From assembly GCA_035319125.1 (NCBI GenBank), contig DATHDG010000026.1, positions 28,558-92,557 on the forward strand: a stretch of 64,000 nt of DNA, written 5' to 3'. The notes beneath the pieces are model-generated. The model was not told where the DNA came from. It saw only the letters and a list, made by a program, of their open reading frames with translations, and ran no database searches. This document shows positions 44,027 to 54,526 of this stretch, piece by piece. Every line of letters starts with the position of its first letter. Within the stretch, counting starts at the first letter, position 1. The stretch comes from Fen-1308 sp035319125 (GTDB lineage Bacteria; Nitrospirota; Thermodesulfovibrionia; Thermodesulfovibrionales; Dissulfurispiraceae). The translations under genes and the position numbers were made by a program.

Positions 44027-45121
44027 CTATGCAGCAGCTGATTCTTCGCTATTCGTCTCGACCTTTCTGAATATTTTAATCACCGACACAAAAACCGCAA
44101 GCACCAGTGGCCCCATCACAAGTCCTATTATTCCAAACAACTGAATTCCTCCGATAACGCTAAACAGAATCACCAGCACATGCATTTTTGTCCTGCTGCC
44201 GATAATGACAGGCCTGAGAAGGTAGTCAATCATGCTGATGCCGAAGAATCCTATTATAATAAGCGCAAACGCCTGTCCTACAAGGCCGTGGATAAACAGA
44301 TAAATTACAGCAGGCCCCCAAACAGCCATCGATCCGACCAGAGGAATAAATGATGCAATCGATATTGCAAAACCCCATAAGACCGGCGATGGGATGCCCA
44401 GAAGCGAAAAGGCAATGCCTCCGATAATACCCTGCGCAATAGCTACCAGTACTCCTCCATATATGGTTGATATTATGATATCCCTCATTTGCGTCGCCAG
44501 AAGAAATTTCTCTTCGTCCGAGAAGGGCATATAGTCGCGAATCTTGCTAAGAAAGTCTGCACCGTCCTTGAACATAAAAAAAACTGAAAATATCGTGAAG
44601 ACAAAATTTACGGCAACTGCAATAAAATTTCCGGCCCCCAGTGTAATTTGTGTAACCAGTTCCTTTCCTACGCGCTGAAAATAGTCAATAATAGCCGCAT
44701 CCAGATCCGCCTCAGTAATGCCGAAAATGTCGGTGATTCTTCCGATGATTTTGCTTACCGCGGGGTGTTGAAGCCCCTGCTTGAGAGAACTTAATTTGTC
44801 ACTGTCAAGGTAGTCGGAAAGATGCTTCAGTTCGGCAACAAGCAATACTATAAAGTATGAAAAAGGACCTACAATGACGGTCACAATTATGCTGATAGTA
44901 ATCAAAGAAGAAACTGTCTTCCATGGAGCAAACCTAAGAGTAAAGGCATAAACAGGATAGAACACCAGTGCTATTACAACAGCCCAAGCGATTGGTGACA
45001 AGAATGGCTTGAGTATCTGGAAAGTCAGATAACCCAATACTACTACAATAGACAGAAGCGTTATGGTATAAAATCTCTTTGAAGTCACTCCGCCAGCCCG
45101 ATTATGTGCCTTCCCGGTCAC
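44027..45121 (-). CDS. AI-2E-family (PerM-type) membrane protein
   Basis: 364 residues. Eight membrane helices with the family pattern (FLSPIAWAVVIALVFYPVY, FPSPVLWGF-like GIPSPVLWGFAISIASFIPLVGS, DYLLRPVIIG). Such proteins act as permeases of unknown or varied substrate (auto-inducer 2, Na+/H+ and others). The start is uncertain: the GTG at 45121 sits in the preceding ribosome site; nearby in-frame starts are possible. Confidence 0.85.
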   Translation of the reverse strand: MTGKAHNRAGGVTSKRFYTITLLSIVVVLGYLTFQILKPFLSPIAWAVVIALVFYPVYAFTLRFAPWKTVSSLITISIIVTVIVGPFSYFIVLLVAELKHLSDYLDSDKLSSLKQGLQHPAVSKIIGRITDIFGITEADLDAAIIDYFQRVGKELVTQITLGAGNFIAVAVNFVFTIFSVFFMFKDGADFLSKIRDYMPFSDEEKFLLATQMRDIIISTIYGGVLVAIAQGIIGGIAFSLLGIPSPVLWGFAISIASFIPLVGSMAVWGPAVIYLFIHGLVGQAFALIIIGFFGISMIDYLLRPVIIGSRTKMHVLVILFSVIGGIQLFGIIGLVMGPLVLAVFVSVIKIFRKVETNSEESAAA

Positions 45122-45794
45122 TCCTTTTTCGAGATGCAGCGGTTATCAGGGCATCAAAAAGCCAGACCGAAAGCTGGTCGTAGAAAATCCTCTCCGGATG
45201 CCACTGTACCCCTACACAGAAATTATAATCCCTTTTGAAAATACCTTCAATAATACCGTCATCTGATGAAGCAAACACAGAAAGTCCGTCGCCTATATCC
45301 ATTACAGCCTGATGATGAGATGAGTTGACGGTATACCTTTTATTAATGAATCCGCCTGGCTCATCAACTATATTGATCTCGTGAAATCCCTTGCTGTGGT
45401 CTCCGATGCTGGCCAGCTGATAATTTATGTCATCAAAGAGAGTGCCACCATGATAAACATTGAGGAGTTGCATACCGAAGCATATGGCCAGTATAGGCTT
45501 TTCTTGCAAAAGAGCTTCCTTCAGCAGCTCGATCTCGAATTCAATTCGCTCTTTCCTCTCAGGTTTAATGTATTCTTCGGGCACAGAAGGCTCGCGTCGG
45601 TAATAATCAGCAATAATATCAGCACCGCCTGTGAACAAAAGTCCATTGATTCTGCTGCACAACGCGGCAGGTGTTTTACATACCGGCAATGCGATCGGCA
45701 CGCCACCTGAATTATCTATAGCAGAGATGTAGTCACATCTGAGGTTGAGTTTGTCGCCCTCATAGCCGGTCGTAATACCAATATATGGTTTCAT
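45102..45794 (-). CDS. Class I glutamine amidotransferase-like hydrolase (peptidase C26, PuuD-like)
   Basis: 230 residues. Resembles gamma-glutamyl-GABA hydrolase. Nucleophile cysteine in ILAICFGMQLLN (the common form is CRGxQ), histidine and glutamate in VGVQWHPER, plus LLFTGGADI. Start overlaps the D-aminoacylase stop (45791-45794). Role not certain; may act on gamma-glutamyl or peptidoglycan-derived compounds with its neighbour. Confidence 0.85.
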   Translation of the reverse strand: MKPYIGITTGYEGDKLNLRCDYISAIDNSGGVPIALPVCKTPAALCSRINGLLFTGGADIIADYYRREPSVPEEYIKPERKERIEFEIELLKEALLQEKPILAICFGMQLLNVYHGGTLFDDINYQLASIGDHSKGFHEINIVDEPGGFINKRYTVNSSHHQAVMDIGDGLSVFASSDDGIIEGIFKRDYNFCVGVQWHPERIFYDQLSVWLFDALITAASRKRSDREGT

Positions 45795-47362
45795 CGGAGA
45801 ACCATACCCGCCCTTCTATTACCAAAGAAACCTCTGCTGAACGATAGACTGCCGTTGACGAAAACATGTTCAACACCGCATGCACCCTTAAAAGGCTCTC
45901 GAAAAGTAGCCTTGTCTTGCAGTCCAGCATAATCGAAAATAGCGACATCGGCATAATACCCTTGTTTGATCAGCCCTCTCTGCTCTAGACCAAACACCTT
46001 TGCAGGCAGAGACGTCATCCTCCGCACGGCCTCCGTAAGAGTGACAATGTGTTCATCTCTTGCATACTTGCTCAAGAAACGCGCAAAGCTGCCAAACCCT
46101 CTCGGATGCGGCTTTCCAATGCAGGTCAGGCCTGTAAATGATCTTACCGAACTGTCAGAACCGATCATGGTAAATGGCAGTGAAAGAATACTCCTCAAAT
46201 TATCTTCACACATGGAAAAAAAAATAGCGCCAGCCCTTGCATCTTCAGCAAGAGTAATATTCATTACAGCGTCCGCGGGATGCATGTGCTTTTTTGCCGC
46301 TATATCGAGAATATTTTCTCCTTCCATCCACTTATTTCCAGGGTTTGAAACAGAAGAGATGTAAACGCCTCTCCAATAATTGTCGGCATAGTCGGCAAGT
46401 TCAGACCTTATTCCGGCCCATACATCAGGATCTCTCAACCGCTTCAATTCCTCTTTAACACCTCCGACATAGACCCAGGAAGGAAACACCGTATCAAGAT
46501 CTGTGCTAGATGCAATATATGGATAACGGTCACAGGTTATCTGAAATCCTGCGGCATGAGATCTTCCAATCATATCGATCACATTCACTATCTTATGCCA
46601 ATTTTTCTCTCCAGATGTTTTTAAATGAGAGATATGGACTGGAATTCGGGCTGCAACTCCTATGTTCAATGTCTCTTCAACAGACTCGACAAGGGCATCA
46701 CCTTCGCTTCTCATATGCGTGGCATATATCGCTCCAGGCCTCTCACAAGCAGTCATTTTCGCTAATTCTATAATTTCATCGCTTGTTGAGTAGACACCAG
46801 GTGGATATATCAAGCCAGTCGAAAGCCCTCTGGCACCAGCGTGCAGCGCGCCGGCAAGTAGCCTTTTCATTTCGGCCATTTCCGATCTTGAAGGCGGTCC
46901 GTCCTTGTACCCCATAACAGAGGCTCGCAGATTGCCATGACCGCACAAGGTAGCATAATTAATTGCTATCCCATTGTCGTTCAGAAGTCTAAAAAACTCT
47001 TCAAATGTATGCCAGGCTTCATTGATACCGACTTCGTGCCTGTCGAATTCCCGTCTGTCAAATGCCTCTGAGAACAATGGCGCAGCCGACAAGCCACAGT
47101 TACCATTTATCTCTGTTGTAACTCCCTGAGATAACTTGCCCTCAGCTCTGCCATCTGCCAATATTGTGAATTCTGAATGGGCATGCGTATCAATAAAACC
47201 GGGAGAGACAGTGAGGCCACTCGCATCAATAACATTCCTGGCTGCTTTGTAATCTCTGCCGACATAAAATATACGTTTGCCCTCTATGCCAACATTCAGA
47301 AGCATCGGTGCAGAGCCGCTGCCGTCAATGACATTGCCGTCTTTGATCAAATAATCTAACAC
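45791..47362 (-). CDS. N-acyl-D-amino-acid deacylase (amidohydrolase family)
   Basis: 523 residues, GTG start with GAGGT upstream. N-terminal VDGSG segment and metal-site motif SPGFIDTHAHSEF, further HMRSEGD (metal His), CDRYPY, IGSDSSVRSF and GKPHPRGFGSFARFL, as in D-aminoacylase/D-glutamate deacylase. Hydrolyses N-acyl-D-amino acids. Forms an operon with the C26 hydrolase and AI-2E-type protein; together with upstream amiC this suggests processing of cell-wall fragments, which is inference. Confidence 0.88.
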   Translation of the reverse strand: MLDYLIKDGNVIDGSGSAPMLLNVGIEGKRIFYVGRDYKAARNVIDASGLTVSPGFIDTHAHSEFTILADGRAEGKLSQGVTTEINGNCGLSAAPLFSEAFDRREFDRHEVGINEAWHTFEEFFRLLNDNGIAINYATLCGHGNLRASVMGYKDGPPSRSEMAEMKRLLAGALHAGARGLSTGLIYPPGVYSTSDEIIELAKMTACERPGAIYATHMRSEGDALVESVEETLNIGVAARIPVHISHLKTSGEKNWHKIVNVIDMIGRSHAAGFQITCDRYPYIASSTDLDTVFPSWVYVGGVKEELKRLRDPDVWAGIRSELADYADNYWRGVYISSVSNPGNKWMEGENILDIAAKKHMHPADAVMNITLAEDARAGAIFFSMCEDNLRSILSLPFTMIGSDSSVRSFTGLTCIGKPHPRGFGSFARFLSKYARDEHIVTLTEAVRRMTSLPAKVFGLEQRGLIKQGYYADVAIFDYAGLQDKATFREPFKGACGVEHVFVNGSLSFSRGFFGNRRAGMVLR

Positions 47363-47450
47363 TTATACCTCATAATATTAACTGAATCCGGAAGATGCGA
47401 GTGTACGGCATGCCGCCCACAATAGGAGATGGACGTGATCGTCTACATTC

Positions 47451-48761
47451 TTATCTCTTTATTCTCGTATACTTAATGTTCTTTGCCTTCGCAACGCTGC
47501 TGTAATGTACTGGTTCGTCAAGCGCTATGTGCTGAGGCGGTACCGAAGAGAAATATCTGTTAATACCACTGGCGATTGATTTTGCCAGCAATTGTCGATA
47601 CAAATCACTTGCTAATAGTTTTTCCTCTTTAGGGTTGCTCAGAAACGATACTTCAACCAAGGTTGATGGCATCTTGGCACCCACAAGAACATAAAATAGC
47701 GCTTGCTTTACACCTAGATTATTTACATCCGGATACTTCTCCGCGGTGGCCATTGCAAGTGAAGTCTGTATGCTGCCGGTAATTTTTACTGACTCGTCGC
47801 GCTTGCTTTCCCGTTCAAGTGACGCCAGAATAACTCCAAGTTCGCCCTTCATCTGCTTCATCTTTTTTACCGATATTGCATTTTCTCGGGCAGCCACCTT
47901 CAGAGCCTCGGCATCATTAGACCAGTTGAGCAAATACGTTTCAATACCCCTGGTATTCCTGTTAGTGCTGGAATTGGCATGAATAGAGACGAATAGATCA
48001 GCATTATTGTTATTGGCTATTTCGGCACGCTGCGGCAAAGGGATAAACACATCCGAATCTCGCGTTAGAACTACCTTATATGAAGGGTAATCCTTCTTCA
48101 TTATCTCTCTTATTTTAAGCGCAATATCGAGAACCACACTCTTTTCATACAGCCCCGATGGACCTATAGCCCCAGGGTCATGACCACCGTGACCGGCATC
48201 AATAACGATAGTCCTCTTTACAACCTGACTTTCCTGAATTCGAGCTTCCGGTTCCGACTGAGACTTAGAAGGGAGTGCTGTTTCATCAGGCTTAGTTTCC
48301 ACGTGCAAATCCGGCTTAAGCTTCCCTTTATCTCTGCCACTGAAAATATCGACGACCAGCCTCGCCGGATCTTCAAGATTGATCACCTTGAAATTGTATG
48401 TCTCGCTCTTTATATCAAACACAATCCTAACCGTTTCAGCGCTGTATTGACCGAGTCTCACTGATTTCAGGGCAGGATGATCAACTTCAATTCCTTTCTT
48501 AAGCGCCTTTGCAACTTTGGCACGTTTTAAATCCAAATAAAGTCTTTCCGGATGCGACAACTTGCCTGTTGTAAACTCAACAGGAGCTGATATCTCAAAT
48601 ACAAATCTAACAAAGTCAGGATTTTCCCAGTGACGGACATCTCTTAATACAGCCGGTTCTTCGCCGCATGCAACTATTGGAAAACTTATAAACAATAAAA
48701 AAAGCAGGAACCCGGTTGCCATAACCGCAAGCCCTGCTTTGTTGCAGAGGGTAAAATTCAT
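47451..48761 (-). CDS. amiC: N-acetylmuramoyl-L-alanine amidase with AMIN domain
   Basis: 436 residues. N-terminal signal/anchor helix (residues ~10-32), AMIN domain (residues ~35-140; VRFVFEISAPVEF, LYLDLKRAKV, LVVDIFSG), linker, then amidase_3 domain with IVIDAGHGGHDPGAIGPSG (Zn histidine), NADLFVSIHANSS (Zn histidine) and VEVSFLSNP. Cleaves peptidoglycan stem peptides at division. Start overlaps nfu stop (ATGA). Confidence 0.93.
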   Translation of the reverse strand: MNFTLCNKAGLAVMATGFLLFLLFISFPIVACGEEPAVLRDVRHWENPDFVRFVFEISAPVEFTTGKLSHPERLYLDLKRAKVAKALKKGIEVDHPALKSVRLGQYSAETVRIVFDIKSETYNFKVINLEDPARLVVDIFSGRDKGKLKPDLHVETKPDETALPSKSQSEPEARIQESQVVKRTIVIDAGHGGHDPGAIGPSGLYEKSVVLDIALKIREIMKKDYPSYKVVLTRDSDVFIPLPQRAEIANNNNADLFVSIHANSSTNRNTRGIETYLLNWSNDAEALKVAARENAISVKKMKQMKGELGVILASLERESKRDESVKITGSIQTSLAMATAEKYPDVNNLGVKQALFYVLVGAKMPSTLVEVSFLSNPKEEKLLASDLYRQLLAKSIASGINRYFSSVPPQHIALDEPVHYSSVAKAKNIKYTRIKR

Positions 48762-48982
48762 CTGGCCTCTACGACTCTGATCTCCGGGATCTCTTTCTTT
48801 AGTGTCGCTTCAACATAATTTTTAAGAGTAAGTGTAGACATCGGACATGTGCCGCAAGCGCCTTTCAGCTTAACATAGACGGCATCATCCTTTATATCTA
48901 CAAGCTCTATATCACCACCCTCCGACTTGAGACCGGTCCTGATTTTGTTCAAAACTTCCTCAACTTTATCTCTAGATATCAT
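48758..48982 (-). CDS. NifU C-terminal-type Fe-S scaffold (Nfu)
   Basis: 74 residues. Single Nfu domain: KVEEVLNKIRTGLKSEGGDIELVDI, CGTCPMSTLTLK with the CxxC that binds an Fe-S cluster. AAGGAGG before the ATG. Could supply clusters for the many Fe-S proteins in the genome. Confidence 0.93.
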   Translation of the reverse strand: MISRDKVEEVLNKIRTGLKSEGGDIELVDIKDDAVYVKLKGACGTCPMSTLTLKNYVEATLKKEIPEIRVVEAR

Positions 48983-49142
48983 TCATCCTCCTTCTTGTCG
49001 ATCGTATGTTTACATCATATCTCATAAACTATTTTTTATCAAGACAGGTCTGCCGTTTGACCACGATCATCAGGACAAGCCGTTAACGTCACGGGCTCGT
49101 TAGACTTTAGCGGCCTGAGCTACGATAATTTAAACATCCACG

Positions 49143-51023
49143 TTACTGATCGTTCCGGAGAGAGCGATGGATGATTGTTGATGCCTCATTCACATTTGCA
49201 TCCAGGACTTCCCTGATCTTGCCCAGGATTTCGTCAGGAGATGCCGCCTTTGAAATGAAACTGTACCCCTTTTCATTTATTCCGTGACTATTTATTATAT
49301 CGTCCGTATATCCGCTCATAAACAGCACTTTGCTTTCAGCCCTTATCTTCATGACCTCTTGATACACTTCCATGCCGTTCTTGCGAGGCATCCGCACATC
49401 CAGGAGGAGCATATCTATTTTATCCTTTCTCCTGGTAAAGATCTCGATGGCTTCCTCCCCGTCACGCGCTTCCAGCACCACATAGCCGCTAATCTCCAGC
49501 ATTTCTCTTATAGTCGATCTCGTATCTCTATCATCCTCTGCCAGCAAAATGGTCTCGATGCCGGCATAGTCACGCGGCATACCCTCATCGAGGTGTTGCC
49601 GGACTTTCCCTTCCGCCTTTGGAAGATAGACCCGGATCATGGTCCCGTTTGAGGAGTCTGACTGGACATCAATGAATCCATTGTGCTGTTTGACTATCCC
49701 GTAAGTTACAGCCAGTCCAAGCCCCGATCCGCTGCCCGATGCCTTAGTCGTAAAAAAGGGTTCGAATATCTTTTCCCTAATAGACTTATCTATACCGGAG
49801 CCGGTATCGCGCACAGACATGCATACGTAAAGCCCGAAAGCGCGGCAGCTATTGTCACTCAGGGATGCGTCATTGATGGTCGCAATATCGGTTCGTATAG
49901 TCAAGACCCCGCCTTCGGGCATGGCGTCCCTGGCATTTGTAGTCAGATTGATAAGCACCTGTTCGATCTGATTCATATCAGCCATAACAACGGCCGGTTC
50001 CGCGGTCAATTCCGTTACCAGCTCTATGCGCTCATCGACAAATTGCAGCAGATGCGCATTGGCTTTACGGATGACATCGTTCAGATTAACGGGGCACAGC
50101 ACGATTGTCTGCTTTCTGCTGAATGTCAGAAGACTCTGGCTGAGACTGTTTGCCTTGTCGATCGCATTAGCTACTTGCTCTGCATATCTAGCGGTTTGAT
50201 TTCCATCAAGCAACTTCCTCCGAATGAGATACATCGCCCCTTTTATAGTTGTCAGAATATTGCTGAACTCATGCGCTATTCCACCGGCAAGGATGCCGAC
50301 TGCCTCCAATTTCTGAGACTGTCGCAACTGATCCTCCAGGCTTCTGCGTTCCGTAGTGTCTTCGGCAATGCCCGTTACCCGGTACCCTTCACTCTTATCG
50401 CTTACGACAAATCCGCGCCAGTATATCCAGCGGACAGACCTGTCTGCACCAACGATCCGGTATTCTACAGAAAAGTTCGCCTTCTCTGATTTCGTCTTGT
50501 CGATGACTGTCTGGACTATCTCACGGTCTTCGGGATAGATAGAGTCAAACCAATCCCCCGGATTTCTGTACAGACTGTCGCAGGAGCGGCCCCATATCCG
50601 CTCGTAACTGGGACTGATATACAGCACTTGGCCATAGTCCGCCGACGTGACTAAGAAAACCTCATTTATATTTTCAGCCATCTGCAGAAAACGCCTTTCG
50701 CTCATGCGAAGGGTCTCTTCCGCCTTTATGCGACTGTCGATCTGGGCTTGGAGCATCTGGCTCAGCTCTTCGAGCCTGGCAACCTTTTTAAGCAAGTAAA
50801 TGGAAATGGAGACAACTATAAAAGATACCATTAAGGAATCAACAAACCCTATAAACAATAATCTGCCCGAAACGGATCCCCACAGCGCATAACTGATAGA
50901 CACGCTCAGCAGAGCAGTGAGTATTTCAGAACTTATCATGGCGATCAGAACAAAATGCCACGACTTGATTATCTGAAGCTTAGGTATGACTGATGCGCCC
51001 ATGAGAATTACAACGGCAGTCAC
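49143..51023 (-). CDS. Membrane PAS-histidine kinase-receiver hybrid
   Basis: 626 residues. Two or three N-terminal membrane helices (residues ~1-75), coiled coil, PAS domain (FLQMAENINEVFLVTSADYGQVLYISPSYERIWGR), PAC segment, HisKA with GGIAHEFSNIL, HATPase_c (DTGSGIDKSIREKIFEPFFTTK; GSGLGLAVTYGIV), and C-terminal receiver (TILLAEDDRDTRSTI, LLDVRMPRKNG). The GTG start has no clear ribosome site; the ATG at 51002 is an alternative. Confidence 0.88.
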   Translation of the reverse strand: MTAVVILMGASVIPKLQIIKSWHFVLIAMISSEILTALLSVSISYALWGSVSGRLLFIGFVDSLMVSFIVVSISIYLLKKVARLEELSQMLQAQIDSRIKAEETLRMSERRFLQMAENINEVFLVTSADYGQVLYISPSYERIWGRSCDSLYRNPGDWFDSIYPEDREIVQTVIDKTKSEKANFSVEYRIVGADRSVRWIYWRGFVVSDKSEGYRVTGIAEDTTERRSLEDQLRQSQKLEAVGILAGGIAHEFSNILTTIKGAMYLIRRKLLDGNQTARYAEQVANAIDKANSLSQSLLTFSRKQTIVLCPVNLNDVIRKANAHLLQFVDERIELVTELTAEPAVVMADMNQIEQVLINLTTNARDAMPEGGVLTIRTDIATINDASLSDNSCRAFGLYVCMSVRDTGSGIDKSIREKIFEPFFTTKASGSGSGLGLAVTYGIVKQHNGFIDVQSDSSNGTMIRVYLPKAEGKVRQHLDEGMPRDYAGIETILLAEDDRDTRSTIREMLEISGYVVLEARDGEEAIEIFTRRKDKIDMLLLDVRMPRKNGMEVYQEVMKIRAESKVLFMSGYTDDIINSHGINEKGYSFISKAASPDEILGKIREVLDANVNEASTIIHRSLRNDQ

Positions 51024-51230
51024 TATATTTGTTATCTAAAGACTGCATTGACTTTTCCAGCCCCCCCCCAGAACCATGCAATATTTATCCTTAATCAGCA
51101 GGCCAATGTCAATCAGATAGAAGCATTCCGCAAACGAACCGGATGAGGCATATCACATATTCTCTGCAATTGAAAAGGTCTTCGTTAAGCGCTATGACTG
51201 GATTCCGCCGCCCTCTTTTGATGTACACTA

Positions 51231-52886
51231 TTGATAGTGAAGATCATTCTGTCAATTGCCTGTGTACTGTTTCTTTTTTGCATATCCTGTCAGGGCAAAT
51301 CACCTGCACCTCAGCAGACTCACGCTCAAGAATCTGCTGTAGCTCTACGTGGAGAGCCGCTTGTAATATCCGTTCTCCCGGTTGAAAGCCCGCGGTCAAT
51401 GTTTGAGAAGTTCCTTCCGTTAAAATATTATCTTGAGCGGGAACTGGGAAGGCCAGTGCTCCTGACGATTGCACGCGATTATGATGCTGCGATCGATAGC
51501 CTGGCGAAAGGCAGAGTGCATCTTTCTTACCTTGACCCGGCTGTATATTGCATGGCCAGGGCGCATTACAGGGGAGAAGTGATCCCTCTGGTCAGAGCAG
51601 TAGTATCAGACGCGGCAGCATCCCGCAGTGTGTTGGTTACAAAGAACATAACCGGCATTGAGAAGATTGTCGACGTAAAAGGCAAAAGGCTTGCCCTGGG
51701 CAGTGAACATTCTTCGTTCAGCCACCTCATTCCTCTGGCCATGCTCCACGATGTAGGTATTAACTCAGGCGATTTTGCCAGAGTGGATTACATGCAACAG
51801 GAAGACAGAATTGCACTTGCTGTATTGATTGGTACTCACGACGTCGGCGGCCTAAGCGAGGCCGTAGCAAAAAAATATGCTGCCGACGGGTTAAGAATAA
51901 TCAAGCGCTCCGATCCGGTGCCTCAGCTTTTCCTGTGCGCTTCTGCCAAGCTGCCCAAAAAAGACCGGGAGATCCTCAGCAAAAGTCTTGTAGCTTTGAA
52001 GGACAAGGGTATACTTGCATCAATCGAACAGAACCTCGAAGGCTTTGCGCCTGCAGAAGATAGAGACTTCGACTTAGTAAGGATAATGATCAAGAATCTG
52101 ACCGGAAGTGATTATATCGAATATGGTCCTCGAACTGTGCGATTTGCTGTTCTGCCGCTTTATCCGGCCACAACCATATATCGCCGTTACGAACCACTTA
52201 TGAGATATCTTTCAGATAAGACCGGGTATGAGTTTAAGCTGTTAATTCCTAGAGATTTCGAAGAATTCACGCAGGTCATCAAGAGCGGAACGGTCGATTT
52301 TTCATATCAGAATCCTTACGTCTATGCGCAAATCGATCGCGAATATCATATAGCTGCCCTCGTATCATCAATTGGGCGCTCCGACGAGGAAAGCGGTGGA
52401 GATGAATCTTTTCGGGGCGTGATCATTGCAAGAAATGACAGCCGAGTCAAAAGTGTAGATGACCTGAAAGGAAAACGCGTTATGATTGTTTCTCCCAAGT
52501 CCGCTGGCGGTTTTCTATCTCAAAAAATATTTCTTGCTCGAAAGGGCATAAATGTAGATCGCGATTTAACAATTATTGATGCCAAGAGACAAGAAAGGGT
52601 CATTCTAGGAGTATATAATGGACAGGCCGATGCAGGCTTCGTCCGCGAAGCAGCCTTGCAGGTGTTGAAAGACGAGATTGATATGAGCAATATCAAAATA
52701 TTAGCAACCACCAGCCCTCTTCCAAACTGGCCTATTGCCTCGACGAGCAAGAATAATCCTGCCCTAGCATCCATGGTCCGACAGTTGCTCATCAGGATTG
52801 ACGACTCAACAATATTGAATGCGGCACATATAAGAAAGTTCAAACCTGCTGATGAGACTGAACTCGAAGAACTGAAAAAATACTGA
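51231..52886 (+). CDS. Tandem PhnD-like (phosphate/phosphonate-type) binding lipoprotein
   Basis: 551 residues. Lipoprotein signal (hydrophobic helix then FLFCISC-QG), then two type-2 periplasmic binding domains of the PhnD/DctP-like fold: residues ~45-275 and ~300-545, both with the pattern VLP...P...RYEPL/LKYYLE and the helix RSDDLKGKR-like VKGKRLAL/DLKGKRVMI. No transporter genes are nearby. It precedes a membrane kinase by 2 nt, so it is likely the ligand sensor of that kinase. TTG at 51231 or GTG at 51237 may be the true start. Confidence 0.82.
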   Translation: MIVKIILSIACVLFLFCISCQGKSPAPQQTHAQESAVALRGEPLVISVLPVESPRSMFEKFLPLKYYLERELGRPVLLTIARDYDAAIDSLAKGRVHLSYLDPAVYCMARAHYRGEVIPLVRAVVSDAAASRSVLVTKNITGIEKIVDVKGKRLALGSEHSSFSHLIPLAMLHDVGINSGDFARVDYMQQEDRIALAVLIGTHDVGGLSEAVAKKYAADGLRIIKRSDPVPQLFLCASAKLPKKDREILSKSLVALKDKGILASIEQNLEGFAPAEDRDFDLVRIMIKNLTGSDYIEYGPRTVRFAVLPLYPATTIYRRYEPLMRYLSDKTGYEFKLLIPRDFEEFTQVIKSGTVDFSYQNPYVYAQIDREYHIAALVSSIGRSDEESGGDESFRGVIIARNDSRVKSVDDLKGKRVMIVSPKSAGGFLSQKIFLARKGINVDRDLTIIDAKRQERVILGVYNGQADAGFVREAALQVLKDEIDMSNIKILATTSPLPNWPIASTSKNNPALASMVRQLLIRIDDSTILNAAHIRKFKPADETELEELKKY

Positions 52887-52888
52887 GT

Positions 52889-54526
52889 ATGAAAGAACGT
52901 ATTACATCACTATTCAGAAAGCTGCCCATCGCCAAAAAATTCACGATTTCAGTCGTATTGCTGATCATAGTTATAATGGTTGCTGTGAACACACTGATCA
53001 TTACTTATCAGAAAAACGCCCTTATGGATGAGATGGAGAACAGCCAGCTTCTTATCATTAGAAATTTTGCAAAAGACAACGCTGAACCACTAATGTTCCT
53101 TGATCCGTTGAAATTGGATGAGCATATCCAGGTAGTGTCCCAAACACCAGGCTGCGTATATGCCATGATGACAGACCGGTCCGGCAGAGTTGTAGCTCAC
53201 ACCGATAGAAAACAATTGGGAACAATGCTGGCACAGTATGCATTTGATCACTCATCTGCCGATCAGAGTCCAAAATCACAGGGCTATTCGATGCAACCTG
53301 AAACATCGATAAAAGAAATAATATTGCCGGTTGAAATTGGTTATGAAAAGATCGGGACAGTAGTAGCAGGCTTTTCAAGAGAAAGGATGGAGAGCTTAAT
53401 AAGCGAAAGCCTTACTGGATTGGAACATTATGTGGCACTGATTTCATGTATCATGCTGATCACGGGCATAGGCGGTGCTGTACTCTTGTCAAGAGTGCTT
53501 ACAACACCGATGCGTCATCTGAAACAGAAGATGGAGCGTGTACGTTCGGGAGCTCTGGACATAGTCATTGAAGATGCGGGACCTGACTGCCGCGATGTAC
53601 TCAAATGTGACCGTTCGGACTGCCCGGCCTTTGGCAAAAAGCGTTGCTGGACTATAATTGGCACCAAGTGCTACGGCTTGACGCAAAGCAGCGTAAAGGA
53701 CAAAATAGATTTATGTCACGGCTGCGAGGTATATCGAAAGACAGGTGGTGACGAGATCAAGGAGCTTATAGAGGCGTTTAACGATATGGTGATACGTTTA
53801 AGGGATAGCCTAAGCGAGCTCGAGCAAAGCAACAGGGAGAAGGCCCGGCTCGAAAAACTCTCTGCGCTAGGTGAAATGTCGATGACAGTAGCGCATGAAG
53901 TAAAAAACCCGCTAAATGCCATACGTGGCGCCGTCTCATACTTGAAAGATAACTTCGAAGGCGATGTACTGAGAGAATTTCTATCCATTATTGAGCAGGA
54001 GACCAAAAGGCTTAACGACATAGTTACTGAATACCTTGTATTTTCCAAACCGGCGCCGATCAAGGTAAGTCATGCAGACCTTAACAGCGCAATATCAGAT
54101 ATGGTCAGCCTTATAAGACAGGAGGCTATTGAAAACAATGTCGAGATTATTACTGAGCTGGATACTTCACTGAAACCCTTCGACTTTGACATTCAGCAGA
54201 TTAAACAGGCTCTGCTTAATATACTGGTCAATGCGATAGATGCAACCCTTCCTGGAGATGCGATTAAGATCACAACGGTATCACGCAACAGTTCGGTAGA
54301 TGTTATCATTAAAGATAACGGTCAAGGCATTGAGAAAGATATTCTGCCGGAGATATTCAAACCTTTTTACACTACAAAAACAAGGGGATCTGGGCTAGGC
54401 CTCGCCTGCGTAGAGCGCATCATCAGAGACCATAAGGGCAATGTCACGGTACGGAGCGAAGAAGGAAAAGGTACTGAATTCATTTTTTCAATACCTCTGG
54501 AGCACGGATCATGTCAGCTGCTCTAG
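52889..54526 (+). CDS. Membrane histidine kinase with Cys-rich insert in HAMP
   Basis: 545 residues. Helix 20-38, a ~140-residue extracytoplasmic sensor domain, helix 181-203, HAMP domain, and kinase core with H336 (MTVAHEVKNPLNAI), N-box, DNGQGI and GSGLGLACVERI. The HAMP helices are separated by ~55 residues with seven cysteines (C234, C240, C245, C253, C261, C276, C279: CDRSDCPAFG...RCW...TKC...LCHGC), a motif seen in delta-proteobacterial sensors that may bind metal or haem/Fe-S. The stop overlaps the NtrC gene start. Confidence 0.88.
   Translation: MKERITSLFRKLPIAKKFTISVVLLIIVIMVAVNTLIITYQKNALMDEMENSQLLIIRNFAKDNAEPLMFLDPLKLDEHIQVVSQTPGCVYAMMTDRSGRVVAHTDRKQLGTMLAQYAFDHSSADQSPKSQGYSMQPETSIKEIILPVEIGYEKIGTVVAGFSRERMESLISESLTGLEHYVALISCIMLITGIGGAVLLSRVLTTPMRHLKQKMERVRSGALDIVIEDAGPDCRDVLKCDRSDCPAFGKKRCWTIIGTKCYGLTQSSVKDKIDLCHGCEVYRKTGGDEIKELIEAFNDMVIRLRDSLSELEQSNREKARLEKLSALGEMSMTVAHEVKNPLNAIRGAVSYLKDNFEGDVLREFLSIIEQETKRLNDIVTEYLVFSKPAPIKVSHADLNSAISDMVSLIRQEAIENNVEIITELDTSLKPFDFDIQQIKQALLNILVNAIDATLPGDAIKITTVSRNSSVDVIIKDNGQGIEKDILPEIFKPFYTTKTRGSGLGLACVERIIRDHKGNVTVRSEEGKGTEFIFSIPLEHGSCQLL

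Noticed and set aside
49050..49130. Possible tRNA (GTAGCTCAG on minus strand)
   Set aside because: No acceptor stem, anticodon stem or TTCGA arm can be formed.
51060..51067. Run of C residues
   Set aside because: A short homopolymer in a promoter gap; no feature could be tied to it, though it may be a sequencing weak spot.
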